From positions 161,051 to 225,050 of the forward strand of contig NW_025813667.1 in NCBI RefSeq assembly GCF_910589235.1: a stretch of 64,000 nt of DNA. The letters run 5' to 3'. The position numbers and the translations under genes are program-made. The notes under the pieces were generated by a model that did not search any database, was not told where the DNA came from, and was given only the letters and a program-made list of their open reading frames with translations. The DNA is from Vespa crabro (lineage: Eukaryota > Arthropoda > Insecta > Hymenoptera > Vespidae). Below, piece after piece: positions 41,502 to 56,505 of the stretch (its first letter is position 1; every line of letters starts with the position of its first letter).

Positions 41502-44500
41502 TTATATTCTTGTTATATTCTTTATTCTGCATCGATAGAATATAAAATCATTGAAATTGAACGAGATTTCAAGTTTTCGTTTTTCGACGATACGCGTATA
41601 TGAGCGAAAAATCGTATATACGATATGAAAGAATGTTAAAAACTTTGATTCCAATATAAAATAGATGTTTGATATTATGAAATGCAATGTTCTGAATCGA
41701 TTGGTAACATTTTTCTAACTGTGGCACAAGTATTATTAAAGGTTTCACGATTTTATCTTCGCATATACCGAAATTCGCGTATGTCGATTACGTTTTTCGA
41801 CAATTATCATATGAAAACGCGTATTTAAACATAGTAAAAACGTTATATTCTTGTTATGTTCTTTATTCTGCATCGATAGAATATAAAATCATTGAAATTG
41901 AACGAGATTTCAAGTTTTCGTTTTTCGACGATACGCGTATATGAGCGAAAAATCGTATATACGATATGAAAGAATGTTAAAAACTTTGATTCCAATATAA
42001 AATAGATGTTTGATCTTATGAAATGCAATGTTCTGAATCGATTGGTAAAATTTTTCTAACTGTGGCACAAGTATTATTAAAGATTTCACGATTTTATCTT
42101 CGCATATACCGAAATTCGCGTATGTCGATTACGTTTTTCGACAATTATCATATGAAAACGCGTATTTAAACATAGTAAAAACGTTATATTCTTGTTATAT
42201 TCTTTATTCTGCATCGATAGAATATAAAATCATTGAAATTGAAGGAGATTTCAAGTTTTCGTTTTTAGACGATACGCGTATATGAGCGAAAAATCGTATA
42301 TACGATATGAAAGAATGTTAAAAACTTTGATTCCAATATAAAATAGATGTTTGATCTTATGAAATGCAATGTTCTGAATCGATTGGTAACATTTTTCTAA
42401 CTGTGGCACAAGTATTATTAAAGATTTCACGATTTTATCTTAGCATATACCGAAATTCGCGTATGTCGATTACGTTTTTCGACAATTATCATATGAAAAC
42501 GCGTATTTAAACATAGTAAAAACGTTATATTCTTGTTATATTCTTTATTCTGCATCGATAGAATATAAAATCATTGAAATTGAAGGAGATTTCAAGTTTT
42601 CGTTTTTAGACGATACGCGTATATGAGCGAAAAATCGTATATACGATATGAAAGAATGTTAAAAACTTTGATTCCAATATAAAATAGATGTTTGATCTTA
42701 TGAAATGCAATGTTCTGAATCGATTGGTAACATTTTTCTAACTGTGGCACAAGTATTATTAAAGATTTCACGATTTTATCTTCTCATATACCGAAATTCG
42801 CGTATGTCGATTACGTTTTTCGAAAATTATCATATGAAAACGCGTATTTAAACATAGTAAAAGCGTTATATTCTTGTTATATTCTTTATTCTGCATCGAT
42901 AGAATATAAAATCATTGAAATTGAACGAGATTTCAAGTTTTCGCTTTTCGACGATACGCGTATATGAGCGAAAAATCCTATATACGATATGAAAGAATGT
43001 TAAAAACTTTGATTCCAATATAAAATAGATATTTGATCATATGAAATGCAATGTTCTGAATCGATTGGTAACATTTTTCTAACTGTGGCACAAGTATTAT
43101 TAAAGATTTCACGATTTTATCTTCGCATATACCGAAATTCGCGTATGTCGATTACGTTTTTCGACAATTATCATATGAAAACGCGTATTTAAACATAGTA
43201 AAAACGTTATATTCTTGTTATATTCTTTATTCTGCATCGATAGAATATAAAATCATTGAAATTGAACGAGATTTCAAGTTTTCGCTTTTCGACGATACGC
43301 GTATATGAGCGAAAAATCGTATATACGATATGAAAGGATGTTAAAAACTTTGATTCCAATATAAAATAGATGTTTGATCTTATGAAATGCAATGTTCTGA
43401 ATCGATTGGTAACATTTTTCTAACTGTGGCACAAGTATTATTAAAGATTTCACGATTTTATCTTCGCATATACCGAAATTCGCGTATGTCGATTACGTTT
43501 TTCGACAATTATCATATGAAAACGCGTATTTAAACATAGTAAAAACGTTATATTCTTGTTATATTCTTTATTCTGCATCGATAGAATATAAAATCATTGA
43601 AATTGAACGAGATTTCAAGTTTTCGTTTTTCGACGATACGCGTATATGAGCGAAAAATCGTATATACGATATGAAAGAATGTTAAAAACTTTGATTCCAA
43701 TATAAAATAGATGTTTGATCTTATGAAATGCAATGATCTGAATCGATTGGTAACACTTTTCTAACTGTGGCACAAGTATTATTTAAGATTTCACGATTTT
43801 ATCTTCGCATATACCGAAATTCGCGTATGTCGATTACGTTTTTCGACAATTATCATATGAAAACGCGTATTTAAACATAGTAAAAACGTTATATTCTTGT
43901 TATATTCTTTATTCTGCATCGATAGAATATAAAATCATTGAAATTGAACGAGATTTCAAGTTTTCGTTTTTCGACGATACGCGTATATGAGCGAAAAATC
44001 GTATATACGATATGAAAGAATGTTAAAAACTTTGATTCCAATATAAAATAGATGTTTGATCTTATGAAATGCAATGTTCTGAATCGATTGGTAACATTTT
44101 TCTAACTGTGGCACAAGTATTATTAAAGATTTCACGATTTTATCTTCGCATATACCGAAATTCGCGTATGTCGATTACGTTTTTCGACAATTATCATATG
44201 AATACGCGTATTTAAACATAGTAAAAACGTTATATTCTTGTTATATTCTTTATTCTGCATCGATAGAATATAAAATCATTGAAATTGAACGAGATTTCAA
44301 GTTTTCGTTTTTAGACGATACGCGTATATGAGCGAAAAATCGTATATACGATATGAAAGAATGTTAAAAACTTTGATTCCAATATAAAATAGATGTTTGA
44401 TCTTATGAGATGCAATGTTCTGAATCGATTGGTAACATTTTTCTAACTGTGGCACAAGTATTATTAAAGATTTCACGATTTTATCTTCGCATATACCGAA

Positions 44501-46616
44501 ATTCGCGTATGTCGATTACGTTTTTCGACAATTATCATATGAAAACGCGTATTTAAACATAGTAAAAACGTTATATTCTTGTTATATTCTTTATTCTGCA
44601 TCGATAGAATATAAAATCATTGAAATTGAACGAGATTTCAAGTTTTCGTTTTTCGACGATACGCGTATATGAGCGAAAAATCGTATATACGATATGAAAG
44701 AATGTTAAAAACTTTGATTCCAATATAAAATAGATGTTTGATCTTATGAAATGCAATGTTCTGAATCGATTGGTAACATTTTTCTAACTGTGGCACAAGT
44801 ATTATTAAAGATTTCACGATTTTATCTTCGCATATACCGAAATTCGCGTACGTCGATTACGTTTTTCGACAATTATCATATGAAAACGCGTATTTAAACA
44901 TAGTAAAAGCGTTATATTCTTGTTATATTCTTTATTCTGCATCGATAGAATATAAAATCAATGAAATTGAACGAGATTTCAAGTTTTCGTTTTTCGACGA
45001 TACAAGTATATGAGCGAAAAATCGTATATACGATATGAAAGAATGTTAAAAACTTTGATTCCAATATAAAATAGATGTTTGATCTTATGAAATGCAATGT
45101 TCTGAATCGATTGGTAACATTTTTCTAACTGTGGCACAAGTATTATTAAAAATTTCACGATTTTATCTTCGCATATACCGAAATTCGCGTATGTCGATTA
45201 CGTTTTTCGACAATTATCATATGAAAACGCGTATTTAAACATAGTAAAAACGTTATATTCTTGTTATATTCTTTATTCTGCATCGATAGAATATAAAATC
45301 ATTGAAATTGAACGAGATTTCAAGTTTTCGTTTTTCGACGATACGCGTATATGAGCGAAAAATCGTATATACGATATGAAAGAATGTTAAAAACTTTGAT
45401 TCCAATATAAAATAGATGTTTGATCTTATGAAATGCAATGTTCTGAATCGATTGGTAACATTTTTCTAACTGTGGCACAAGTATTATTAAAGATTTCACG
45501 ATTTTATCTTCGCATATACCGAAATTCGCGTATGTCGATTACGTTTTTCGACAATTATCATATGAAAACGCGTATTTAAACATAGTAAAAACGTTATATT
45601 CTTGTTATATTCTTTATTCTGCATCGATAGAATATAAAATCATTGAAATTGAACGAGATTTCAAGTTTTCGTTTTTCGACGATACGCGTATATGAGCGAA
45701 AAATCGTATATACGATATGAAAGAATGTTAAAAACTTTGATTCCAATATAAAATAGATGTTTGATCTTATGAAATGCAATGTTCTGAATCGATTGGTAAC
45801 ATTTTTCTAACTGTGGCACAAGTATTATTAAAGATTTCACGATTTTATCTTCGCATATACCGAAATTCGCGTATGTCGATTACGTTTTTCGACAATTATC
45901 ATATGAATACGCGTATTTAAACATAGTAAAAACGTTATATTCTTGTTATATTCTTTATTCTGCATCGATAGAATATAAAATCATTGAAATTGAACGAGAT
46001 TTCAAGTTTTCGTTTTTATACGATACGCGTATATGAGCGAAAAATCGTATATACGATATGAAAGAATGTTAAAAACTTTGATTCCAATATAAAATAGATG
46101 TTTGATCTTATGAAATGCAATGTTCTGAATCGATTGGTAACATTTTTCTAACTGTGGCACAAGTATTATTAAAGATTTCACGATTTTATCTTCGCATATA
46201 CCGAAATTCGCGTATGTCGATTACGTTTTTCGACAATTATCATATGAAAACGCGTATTTAAACATAGTAAAAACGTTATATTCTTGTTATATTCTTTATT
46301 CTGCATCGATAGAATATAAAATCATTGAAATTGAACGAGATTTCAAGTTTTCGTTTTTATACGATACGCGTATATGAGCGAAAAATCGTATATACGATAT
46401 GAAAGAATGTTAAAAACTTTGATTCCAATATAAAATAGATGTTTGATCTTATGAAATGCAATGTTCTGAATCGATTGGTAACATTTTTCTAACTGTGGCA
46501 CAAGTATTATTAAAGATTTCACGATTTTATCTTCGCATATACCGAAATTCGCGTATGTCGATTACGTTTTTCGACAATTATCATATGAAAACGCGTATTT
46601 AAACATAGTAAAAACG
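41502..46616 (+). repeat. higher-order unit 2 (15 monomers)
   Basis: It repeats the marker series of unit 1 at +4433 through GAATACGCG (44203). It then adds a tail with TACGTCG (about 44851), GATACAAGTAT (about 45003), a GAATACGCG copy (about 45906) and two TTTTTATACGAT monomers (about 46018 and 46359). It has GGTAAAATTT near 42048, absent from unit 1 but present in unit 3, and two full GAAGGAG monomers where unit 1 has only one. Units 2 and 3 are therefore the closer pair. Confidence 0.88.
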
Positions 46617-49600
46617 TTATATTCTTGTTATATTCTTTATTCTGCATCGATAGAATATAAAATCATTGAAATTGAACGAGATTTCAAGTTTTCGTTTTTC
46701 GACGATACGCGTATATGAGCGAAAAATCGTATATACGATATGAAAGAATGTTAAAAACTTTGATTCCAATATAAAATAGATGTTTGATATTATGAAATGC
46801 AATGTTCTGAATCGATTGGTAACATTTTTCTAACTGTGGCACAAGTATTATTAAAGGTTTCACGATTTTATCTTCGCATATACCGAAATTCGCGTATGTC
46901 GATTACGTTTTTCGACAATTATCATATGAAAACGCGTATTTAAACATAGTAAAAACGTTATATTCTTGTTATGTTCTTTATTCTGCATCGATAGAATATA
47001 AAATCATTGAAATTGAACGAGATTTCAAGTTTTCGTTTTTCGACGATACGCGTATATGAGCGAAAAATCGTATATACGATATGAAAGAATGTTAAAAACT
47101 TTGATTCCAATATAAAATAGATGTTTGATCTTATGAAATGCAATGTTCTGAATCGATTGGTAAAATTTTTCTAACTGTGGCACAAGTATTATTAAAGATT
47201 TCACGATTTTATCTTCGCATATACCGAAATTCGCGTATGTCGATTACGTTTTTCGACAATTATCATATGAAAACGCGTATTTATACATAGTAAAAACGTT
47301 ATATTCTTGTTATATTCTTTATTCTGCATCGATAGAATATAAAATCATTGAAATTGAAGGAGATTTCAAGTTTTCGTTTTTAGACGATACGCGTATATGA
47401 GCGAAAAATCGTATATACGATATGAAAGAATGTTAAAAACTTTGATTCCAATATAAAATAGATGTTTGATCTTATGAAATGCAATGTTCTGAATCGATTG
47501 GTAACATTTTTCTAACTGTGGCACAAGTATTATTAAAGATTTCACGATTTTATCTTAGCATATACCGAAATTCGCGTATGTCGATTACGTTTTTCGACAA
47601 TTATCATATGAAAACGCGTATTTAAACATAGTAAAAACGTTATATTCTTGTTATATTCTTTATTCTGCATCGATAGAATATAAAATCATTGAAATTGAAG
47701 GAGATTTCAAGTTTTCGTTTTTAGACGATACGCGTATATGAGCGAAAAATCGTATATACGATATGAAAGAATGTTAAAAACTTTGATTCCAATATAAAAT
47801 AGATGTTTGATCTTATGAAATGCAATGTTCTGAATCGATTGGTAACATTTTTCTAACTGTGGCACAAGTATTATTAAAGATTTCACGATTTTATCTTCTC
47901 ATATACCGAAATTCGCGTATGTCGATTACGTTTTTCGAAAATTATCATATGAAAACGCGTATTTAAACATAGTAAAAGCGTTATATTCTTGTTATATTCT
48001 TTATTCTGCATCGATAGAATATAAAATCATTGAAATTGAACGAGATTTCAAGTTTTCGCTTTTCGACGATACGCGTATATGAGCGAAAAATCCTATATAC
48101 GATATGAAAGAATGTTAAAAACTTTGATTCCAATATAAAATAGATATTTGATCATATGAAATGCAATGTTCTGAATCGATTGGTAACATTTTTCTAACTG
48201 TGGCACAAGTATTATTAAAGATTTCACGATTTTATCTTCGCATATACCGAAATTCGCGTATGTCGATTACGTTTTTCGACAATTATCATATGAAAACGCG
48301 TATTTAAACATAGTAAAAACGTTATATTCTTGTTATATTCTTTATTCTGCATCGATAGAATATAAAATCATTGAAATTGAACGAGATTTCAAGTTTTCGC
48401 TTTTCGACGATACGCGTATATGAGCGAAAAATCGTATATACGATATGAAAGGATGTTAAAAACTTTGATTCCAATATAAAATAGATGTTTGATCTTATGA
48501 AATGCAATGTTCTGAATCGATTGGTAACATTTTTCTAACTGTGGCACAAGTATTATTAAAGATTTCACGATTTTATCTTCGCATATACCGAAATTCGCGT
48601 ATGTCGATTACGTTTTTCGACAATTATCATATGAAAACGCGTATTTAAACATAGTAAAAACGTTATATTCTTGTTATATTCTTTATTCTGCATCGATAGA
48701 ATATAAAATCATTGAAATTGAACGAGATTTCAAGTTTTCGTTTTTCGACGATACGCGTATATGAGCGAAAAATCGTATATACGATATGAAAGAATGTTAA
48801 AAACTTTGATTCCAATATAAAATAGATGTTTGATCTTATGAAATGCAATGATCTGAATCGATTGGTAACACTTTTCTAACTGTGGCACAAGTATTATTTA
48901 AGATTTCACGATTTTATCTTCGCATATACCGAAATTCGCGTATGTCGATTACGTTTTTCGACAATTATCATATGAAAACGCGTATTTAAACATAGTAAAA
49001 ACGTTATATTCTTGTTATATTCTTTATTCTGCATCGATAGAATATAAAATCATTGAAATTGAACGAGATTTCAAGTTTTCGTTTTTCGACGATACGCGTA
49101 TATGAGCGAAAAATCGTATATACGATATGAAAGAATGTTAAAAACTTTGATTCCAATATAAAATAGATGTTTGATCTTATGAAATGCAATGTTCTGAATC
49201 GATTGGTAACATTTTTCTAACTGTGGCACAAGTATTATTAAAGATTTCACGATTTTATCTTCGCATATACCGAAATTCGCGTATGTCGATTACGTTTTTC
49301 GACAATTATCATATGAATACGCGTATTTAAACATAGTAAAAACGTTATATTCTTGTTATATTCTTTATTCTGCATCGATAGAATATAAAATCATTGAAAT
49401 TGAACGAGATTTCAAGTTTTCGTTTTTAGACGATACGCGTATATGAGCGAAAAATCGTATATACGATATGAAAGAATGTTAAAAACTTTGATTCCAATAT
49501 AAAATAGATGTTTGATCTTATGAGATGCAATGTTCTGAATCGATTGGTAACATTTTTCTAACTGTGGCACAAGTATTATTAAAGATTTCACGATTTTATC

Positions 49601-51731
49601 TTCGCATATACCGAAATTCGCGTATGTCGATTACGTTTTTCGACAATTATCATATGAAAACGCGTATTTAAACATAGTAAAAACGTTATATTCTTGTTAT
49701 ATTCTTTATTCTGCATCGATAGAATATAAAATCATTGAAATTGAACGAGATTTCAAGTTTTCGTTTTTCGACGATACGCGTATATGAGCGAAAAATCGTA
49801 TATACGATATGAAAGAATGTTAAAAACTTTGATTCCAATATAAAATAGATGTTTGATCTTATGAAATGCAATGTTCTGAATCGATTGGTAACATTTTTCT
49901 AACTGTGGCACAAGTATTATTAAAGATTTCACGATTTTATCTTCGCATATACCGAAATTCGCGTACGTCGATTACGTTTTTCGACAATTATCATATGAAA
50001 ACGCGTATTTAAACATAGTAAAAGCGTTATATTCTTGTTATATTCTTTATTCTGCATCGATAGAATATAAAATCAATGAAATTGAACGAGATTTCAAGTT
50101 TTCGTTTTTCGACGATACAAGTATATGAGCGAAAAATCGTATATACGATATGAAAGAATGTTAAAAACTTTGATTCCAATATAAAATAGATGTTTGATCT
50201 TATGAAATGCAATGTTCTGAATCGATTGGTAACATTTTTCTAACTGTGGCACAAGTATTATTAAAAATTTCACGATTTTATCTTCGCATATACCGAAATT
50301 CGCGTATGTCGATTACGTTTTTCGACAATTATCATATGAAAACGCGTATTTAAACATAGTAAAAACGTTATATTCTTGTTATATTCTTTATTCTGCATCG
50401 ATAGAATATAAAATCAATGAAATTGAACGAGATTTCAAGTTTTCGTTTTTCGACGATACGCGTATATGAGCGAAAAATCGTATATACGATATGAAAGAAT
50501 GTTAAAAACTTTGATTCCAATATAAAATAGATGTTTGATCTTATGAAATGCAATGTTCTGAATCGATTGGTAACATTTTTCTAACTGTGGCACAAGTATT
50601 ATTAAAGATTTCACGATTTTATCTTCGCATATACCGAAATTCGCGTATGTCGATTACGTTTTTCGACAATTATCATATGAAAACGCGTATTTAAACATAG
50701 TAAAAACGTTATATTCTTGTTATATTCTTTATTCTGCATCGATAGAATATAAAATCATTGAAATTGAACGAGATTTCAAGTTTTCGTTTTTCGACGATAC
50801 GCGTATATGAGCGAAAAATCGTATATACGATATGAAAGAATGTTAAAAACTTTGATTCCAATATAAAATAGATGTTTGATCTTATGAAATGCAATGTTCT
50901 GAATCGATTGGTAACATTTTTCTAACTGTGGCACAAGTATTATTAAAGATTTCACGATTTTATCTTCGCATATACCGAAATTCGCGTATGTCGATTACGT
51001 TTTTCGACAATTATCATATGAATACGCGTATTTAAACATAGTAAAAACGTTATATTCTTGTTATATTCTTTATTCTGCATCGATAGAATATAAAATCAAT
51101 GAAATTGAACGAGATTTCAAGTTTTCGTTTTTATACGATACGCGTATATGAGCGAAAAATCGTATATACGATATGAAAGAATGTTAAAAACTTTGATTCC
51201 AATATAAAATAGATGTTTGATCTTATGAAATGCAATGTTCTGAATCGATTGGTAACATTTTTCTAACTGTGGCACAAGTATTATTAAAGATTTCACGATT
51301 TTATCTTCGCATATACCGAAATTCGCGTATGTCGATTACGTTTTTCGACAATTATCATATGAAAACGCGTATTTAAACATAGTAAAAACGTTATATTCTT
51401 GTTATATTCTTTATTCTGCATCGATAGAATATAAAATCATTGAAATTGAAGGAGATTTCAAGTTTTCGTTTTTAGACGATACGCGTATATGAGCGAAAAA
51501 TCGTATATACGATATGAAAGAATGTTAAAAACTTTGATTCCAATATAAAATAGATGGTTGATCTTATGAAATGCAATGTTCTGAATCGATTGGTAACATT
51601 TTTCTAACTGTGGCACAAGTATTATTAAAGATTTCACGATTTTATCTTCGCATATACCGAAATTCGCGTATGTCGATTACGTTTTTCGACAATTATCATA
51701 TGAAAACGCGTATTTAAACATAGTAAAAACG
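46617..51731 (+). repeat. higher-order unit 3 (15 monomers)
   Basis: It follows unit 2 at a constant offset of 5115 bp (15 x 341), from GATATTATG (46789) to TTTTTATACGAT (about 51132). The last monomer (51391 on) differs: it carries GAAGGAG with TTTTTAGACG and GATGGTTG rather than TTTTTATACGAT. After it the expected GATATTATG start does not recur, so the regular series ends here. Private changes include GTATTTATACAT near 47283 and ATCAATGAA near 50413 and 51095. Confidence 0.87.
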
Positions 51732-52754
51732 TTATATTCTTGTTATATTCTTTATTCTGCATCGATAGAATATAAAATCATTGAAATTGAACGAGATTTC
51801 AAGTTTTCGTTTTTCGACGATACGCGTATATGAGCGAAAAATCGTATATACGATATGAAAGAATGTTAAAAACTTTGATTCCAATATAAAATAGATGTTT
51901 GATCTTATGAAATGCAATGTTCTGAATCGATTGGTAACATTTTTCTAACTGTGGCACAGGTATTATTAAAGATTTCACGATTTTATCTTCGCAAATACCG
52001 AAATTCGCGTATGTCGATTACGTTTTTCGACAATTATCATATGAAAACGCGTATTTAAACATAGTAAAAACGTTATATTCTTGTTATATTCTTTATTCTG
52101 CATCGATAGAATATAAAATCATTGAAATTGAACGAGATTTCAAGTTTTCGTTTTTCGACGATACGCGTATATGAGCGAAAAATCGTATATACGATATGAA
52201 AGAATGTTAAAAACTTTGATTCCAATATAAAATAGATGTTTGATCTTATGAAATGCAATGTTCTGAATCGATTGGTAACATTTTTCTAACTGTGGCACAA
52301 GTATTATTAAAGATTTCACGATTTTATCTTCGCATATACCGAAATTCGCGTATGTCGATTACGTTTTTCGACAATTATCATATGAAAACGCGTATTTAAA
52401 CATAGTAAAAGCGTTATATTCTTGTTATATTCTTTATTCTGCATCGATAGAATATAAAATCATTGAAATTGAACGAGATTTCAAGTTTTCGTTTTTCGAC
52501 GATACAAGTATATGAGCGAAAAATCGTATATACGATATGAAAGAATGTTAAAAACTTTGATTCCAATATAAAATAGATGTTTGATCTTATGAAATGCAAT
52601 GTTCTGAATCGATTGGTAACATTTTTCTAACTGTGGCACAAGTATTATTAAAGATTTCACGATTTTATCTTCGCATATACCGAAATTCGCGTATGTCGAT
52701 TACGTTTTTCGACAATTATCATATGAAAACGCGTATTTAAACATAGTAAAAGCG
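51391..52754 (+). repeat. 4-monomer unit, first copy
   Basis: GATGGTTG (51557) and CACAGG with GCAAATACC (51959 and about 51993) recur at exactly +1364 bp (4 x 341). A TTTTTAGACG monomer precedes the GATGGTTG change in both copies. It starts inside the last monomer of higher-order unit 3. Confidence 0.7.
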
Positions 52755-54118
52755 TTATATTCTTGTTATATTCTTTATTCTGCATCGATAGAATATAAAA
52801 TCATTGAAATTGAACGAGATTTCAAGTTTTCGTTTTTAGACGATACGCGTATATGAGCGAAAAATCGTATATACGATATGAAAGAATGTTAAAAACTTTG
52901 ATTCCAATATAAAATAGATGGTTGATCTTATGAAATGCAATGTTCTGAATCGATTGGTAACATTTTTCTAACTGTGGCACAAGTTTTATTAAAGATTTCA
53001 CGATTTTATCTTCGCATATACCGAAATTCGCGTATGTCGATTACGTTTTTCGACAATTATCATATGAAAACGCGTATTTAAACATAGTAAAAACGTTATA
53101 TTCTTGTTATATTCTTTATTCTGCATCGATAGAATATAAAATCATTGAAATTGAACGAGATTTCAAGTTTTCGTTTTTCGACGAAACGCGTATATGAGCG
53201 AAAAATCGTATATACGATATGAAAGAATGTTAAAAACTTTGATTCCAATATAAAATAGATGTTTGATCTTATGAAATGCAATGTTCTGAATCGATTGGTA
53301 ACATTTTTCTAACTGTGGCACAGGTATTATTAAAGATTTCACGATTTTATCTTCGCAAATACCGAAATTCGCGTATGTCGATTACGTTTTTCGACAATTA
53401 TCATATGAAAACGCGTATTTAAACATAGTAAAAACGTTATATTCTTGTTATATTCTTTATTCTGCATCGATAGAATATAAAATCATTGAAATTGAACGAG
53501 ATTTCAAGTTTTCGTTTTTCGACGATACACGTATATGAGCGAAAAATCGTATATACGATATGAAAGAATGTTAAAAACTTTGATTACAATATAAAATAGA
53601 TGTTTGATCTTATGAAATGCAATGTTCTGAATCGATTGGTAACATTTTTCTAACTGTGGCACAAGTATTATTAAAGATTTCACGATTTTATCTTCGCATA
53701 TACCGAAATTCGCGTATGTCGATTACGTTTTTCGACAATTATCATATGAAAACGCGTATTTAAACATAGTAAAAGCGTTATATTCTTGTTATATTCTTTA
53801 TTCTGCATCGATAGAATATAAAATCATTGAAATTGAACGAGATTTCAAGTTTTCGTTTTTCGACGATACGCGTATATGAGCGAAAAATCGTATATACGAT
53901 ATGAAAGAATGTTAAAAACTTTGATTCCAATATAAAATAGATGTTTGATCTTATGAAATGCAATGTTCTGAATCGATTGGTAACATTTTTCTAACTGTGG
54001 CACAAGTATTATTAAAGATTTCACGATTTTATCTTCGCATATACCGAAATTCGCGTATGTCGATTACGTTTTTCGACAATTATCATATGAAAACGCGTAT
54101 TTAAACATAGTAAAAGCG
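52755..54118 (+). repeat. 4-monomer unit, second copy
   Basis: The matching markers are TTTTTAGACG (about 52838), GATGGTTG (52921), CACAGG (53323) and GCAAATACC (about 53357). Extra changes such as CACAAGTTTTATT (about 52984), GACGAAACG (about 53184) and GATTACAAT (about 53585) are absent from the first copy, so they arose after the duplication or came from another source. Confidence 0.68.
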
Positions 54119-54800
54119 TTATATTCTTGTTATATTCTTTATTCTGCATCGATAGAATATAAAATCATTGAAATTGAACGAGATTTCAAGTTTTCGCTTT
54201 TCGACGATACGCGTATATGAGCGAAAAATCGTATATACGATATGAAAGAATGTTAAAAACTTTGATTCCAATATAAAATAGATGTTTGATCTTATGAAAT
54301 GCAATGTTCTGAATCGATTGGTAACATTTTTCTAACTGTGGCACAAGTATTATTAAAGATTTCACGATTTTATCTTCGCATATACCAAAATTCGCGTATG
54401 TCGATTACGTTTTTCGACAATTATCATATGAAAACGCGTATTTAAACATAGTAAAAACGTTATATTCTTGTTATATTCTTTATTCTGCATCGATAGAATA
54501 TAAAATCATTGAAATTGAACGAGATTTCAAGTATTCGCTTTTCGACGATACGCGTATATGAGCGAAAAATCGTATATACGATATGAAAGAATGTTAAAAA
54601 CTTTGATTCCAATATAAAATAGATGTTTGATCTTATGAAATGCAATGTTCTGAATCGATTGGTAACATTTTTCTAACTGTGGCACAAGTATTATTAAAGA
54701 TTTCACGATTTTATCTTCGCATATACCGAAATTCGCGTATGTCGATTACGTTTTTCGACAATTATCATATGAAAACGCGTATTTAAACATAGTAAAAACG

Positions 54801-56505
54801 TTATATTCTTGTTATATTCTTTATTCTGCATCGATAGAATATAAAATCATTGAAATTGAACGAGATTTCAAGTTTTCGTTTTTCGACGATACGCGTATAT
54901 GAGCGAAAAATCGTATATACGATATGAAAGAATGTTAAAAACTTTGATTCCAATATAAAATAGATGTTTGATCTTATGAAATGCAATGATCTGAATCGAT
55001 TGGTAACACTTTTCTAACTGTGGCACAAGTATTATTTAAGATTTCACGATTTTATCTTCGCATATACCGAAATTCGCGTATGTCGATTACGTTTTTCGAC
55101 AATTATCATATGAAAACGCGTATTTAAACATAGTAAAAACGTTATATTCTTGTTATATTCTTTATTCTGCATCGATAGAATATAAAATCATTGAAATTGA
55201 ACGAGATTTCAAGTTTTCGTTTTTCGACGATACGCGTATATGAGCGAAAAATCGTATATACGATATGAAAGAATGTTAAAAACTTTGATTCCAATATAAA
55301 ATAGATGTTTGATCTTATGAAATGCAATGTTCTGAATCGATTGGTAACATTTTTCTAACTGTGGCACAAGTATTATTAAAGATTTCACGATTTTATCTTC
55401 GCATATACCGAAATTCGCGTATGTCGATTACGTTTTTCGACAATTATCATATGAAAACGCGTATTTAAACATAGTAAAAACGTTATATTCTTGTTATATT
55501 CTTTATTCTGCATCGATAGAATATAAAATCATTGAAATTGAACGAGATTTCAAGTTTTCGTTTTTCGACGATACGCGTATATGAGCGAAAAATCGTATAT
55601 ACGATATGAAAGAATGTTAAAAACTTTGATTCCAATATAAAATAGATGTTTGATCTTATGAAATGCAATGTTCTGAATCGATTGGTAACATTTTTCTAAC
55701 TGTGGCACAAGTATTATTAAAGATTTCACGATTTTATCTTCGCATATACCGAAATTCGCGTATGTCGATTACGTTTTTCGACAATTATCATATGAAAACG
55801 CGTATTTAAACATAGTAAAAACGTTATATTCTTGTTATATTCTTTATTCTGCATCGATAGAATATAAAATCATTGAAATTGAACGAGATTTCAAGTTTTC
55901 GTTTTTAGACGATACGCGTATATGAGCGAAAAATCGTATATACGATATGAAAGAATGTTAAAAACTTTGATTCCAATATAAAATAGATGTTTGATCTTAT
56001 GAAATGCAATGTTCTGAATCGATTGGTAACATTTTTCTAACTGTGGCACAAGTATTATTAAAGATTTCACGATTTTATCTTCGCATATACCGAAATTCGC
56101 GTATGTCGATTACGTTTTTCGACAATTATCATATGAAAACGCGTATTTAAACATAGTAAAAGCGTTATATTCTTGTTATATTCTTTATTCTGCATCGATA
56201 GAATATAAAATCATTGAAATTGAACGAGATTTCAAGTTTTCGTTTTTCGACGATACGCGTATATGAGCGAAAAATCGTATATACGATATGAAAGAATGTT
56301 AAAAACTTTGATTCCAATATAAAATAGATGTTTGATCTTATGAAATGCAATGTTCTGAATCGATTGGTAACATTTTTCTAACTGTGGCACAAGTATTATT
56401 AAAGATTTCACGATTTTATCTTCGCATATACCGAAATTCGCGTATGTCGATTACGTTTTTCGACAATTATCATATGAAAACGCGTATTTAAACATAGTAA
56501 AAACG
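54801..56505 (+). repeat. 5-monomer interval opened by the triple-variant monomer
   Basis: The linked set ATGATCTG, ACACTTTTC and TATTTAAG at 54989 recurs 1705 bp later (5 x 341) at 56694. Between them lie ordinary monomers, one with TTTTTAGACG (about 55905) and one with AAAAGCG (about 56161). Only the triple-variant monomer is clearly shared, so the duplicated length may be short. Confidence 0.5.
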
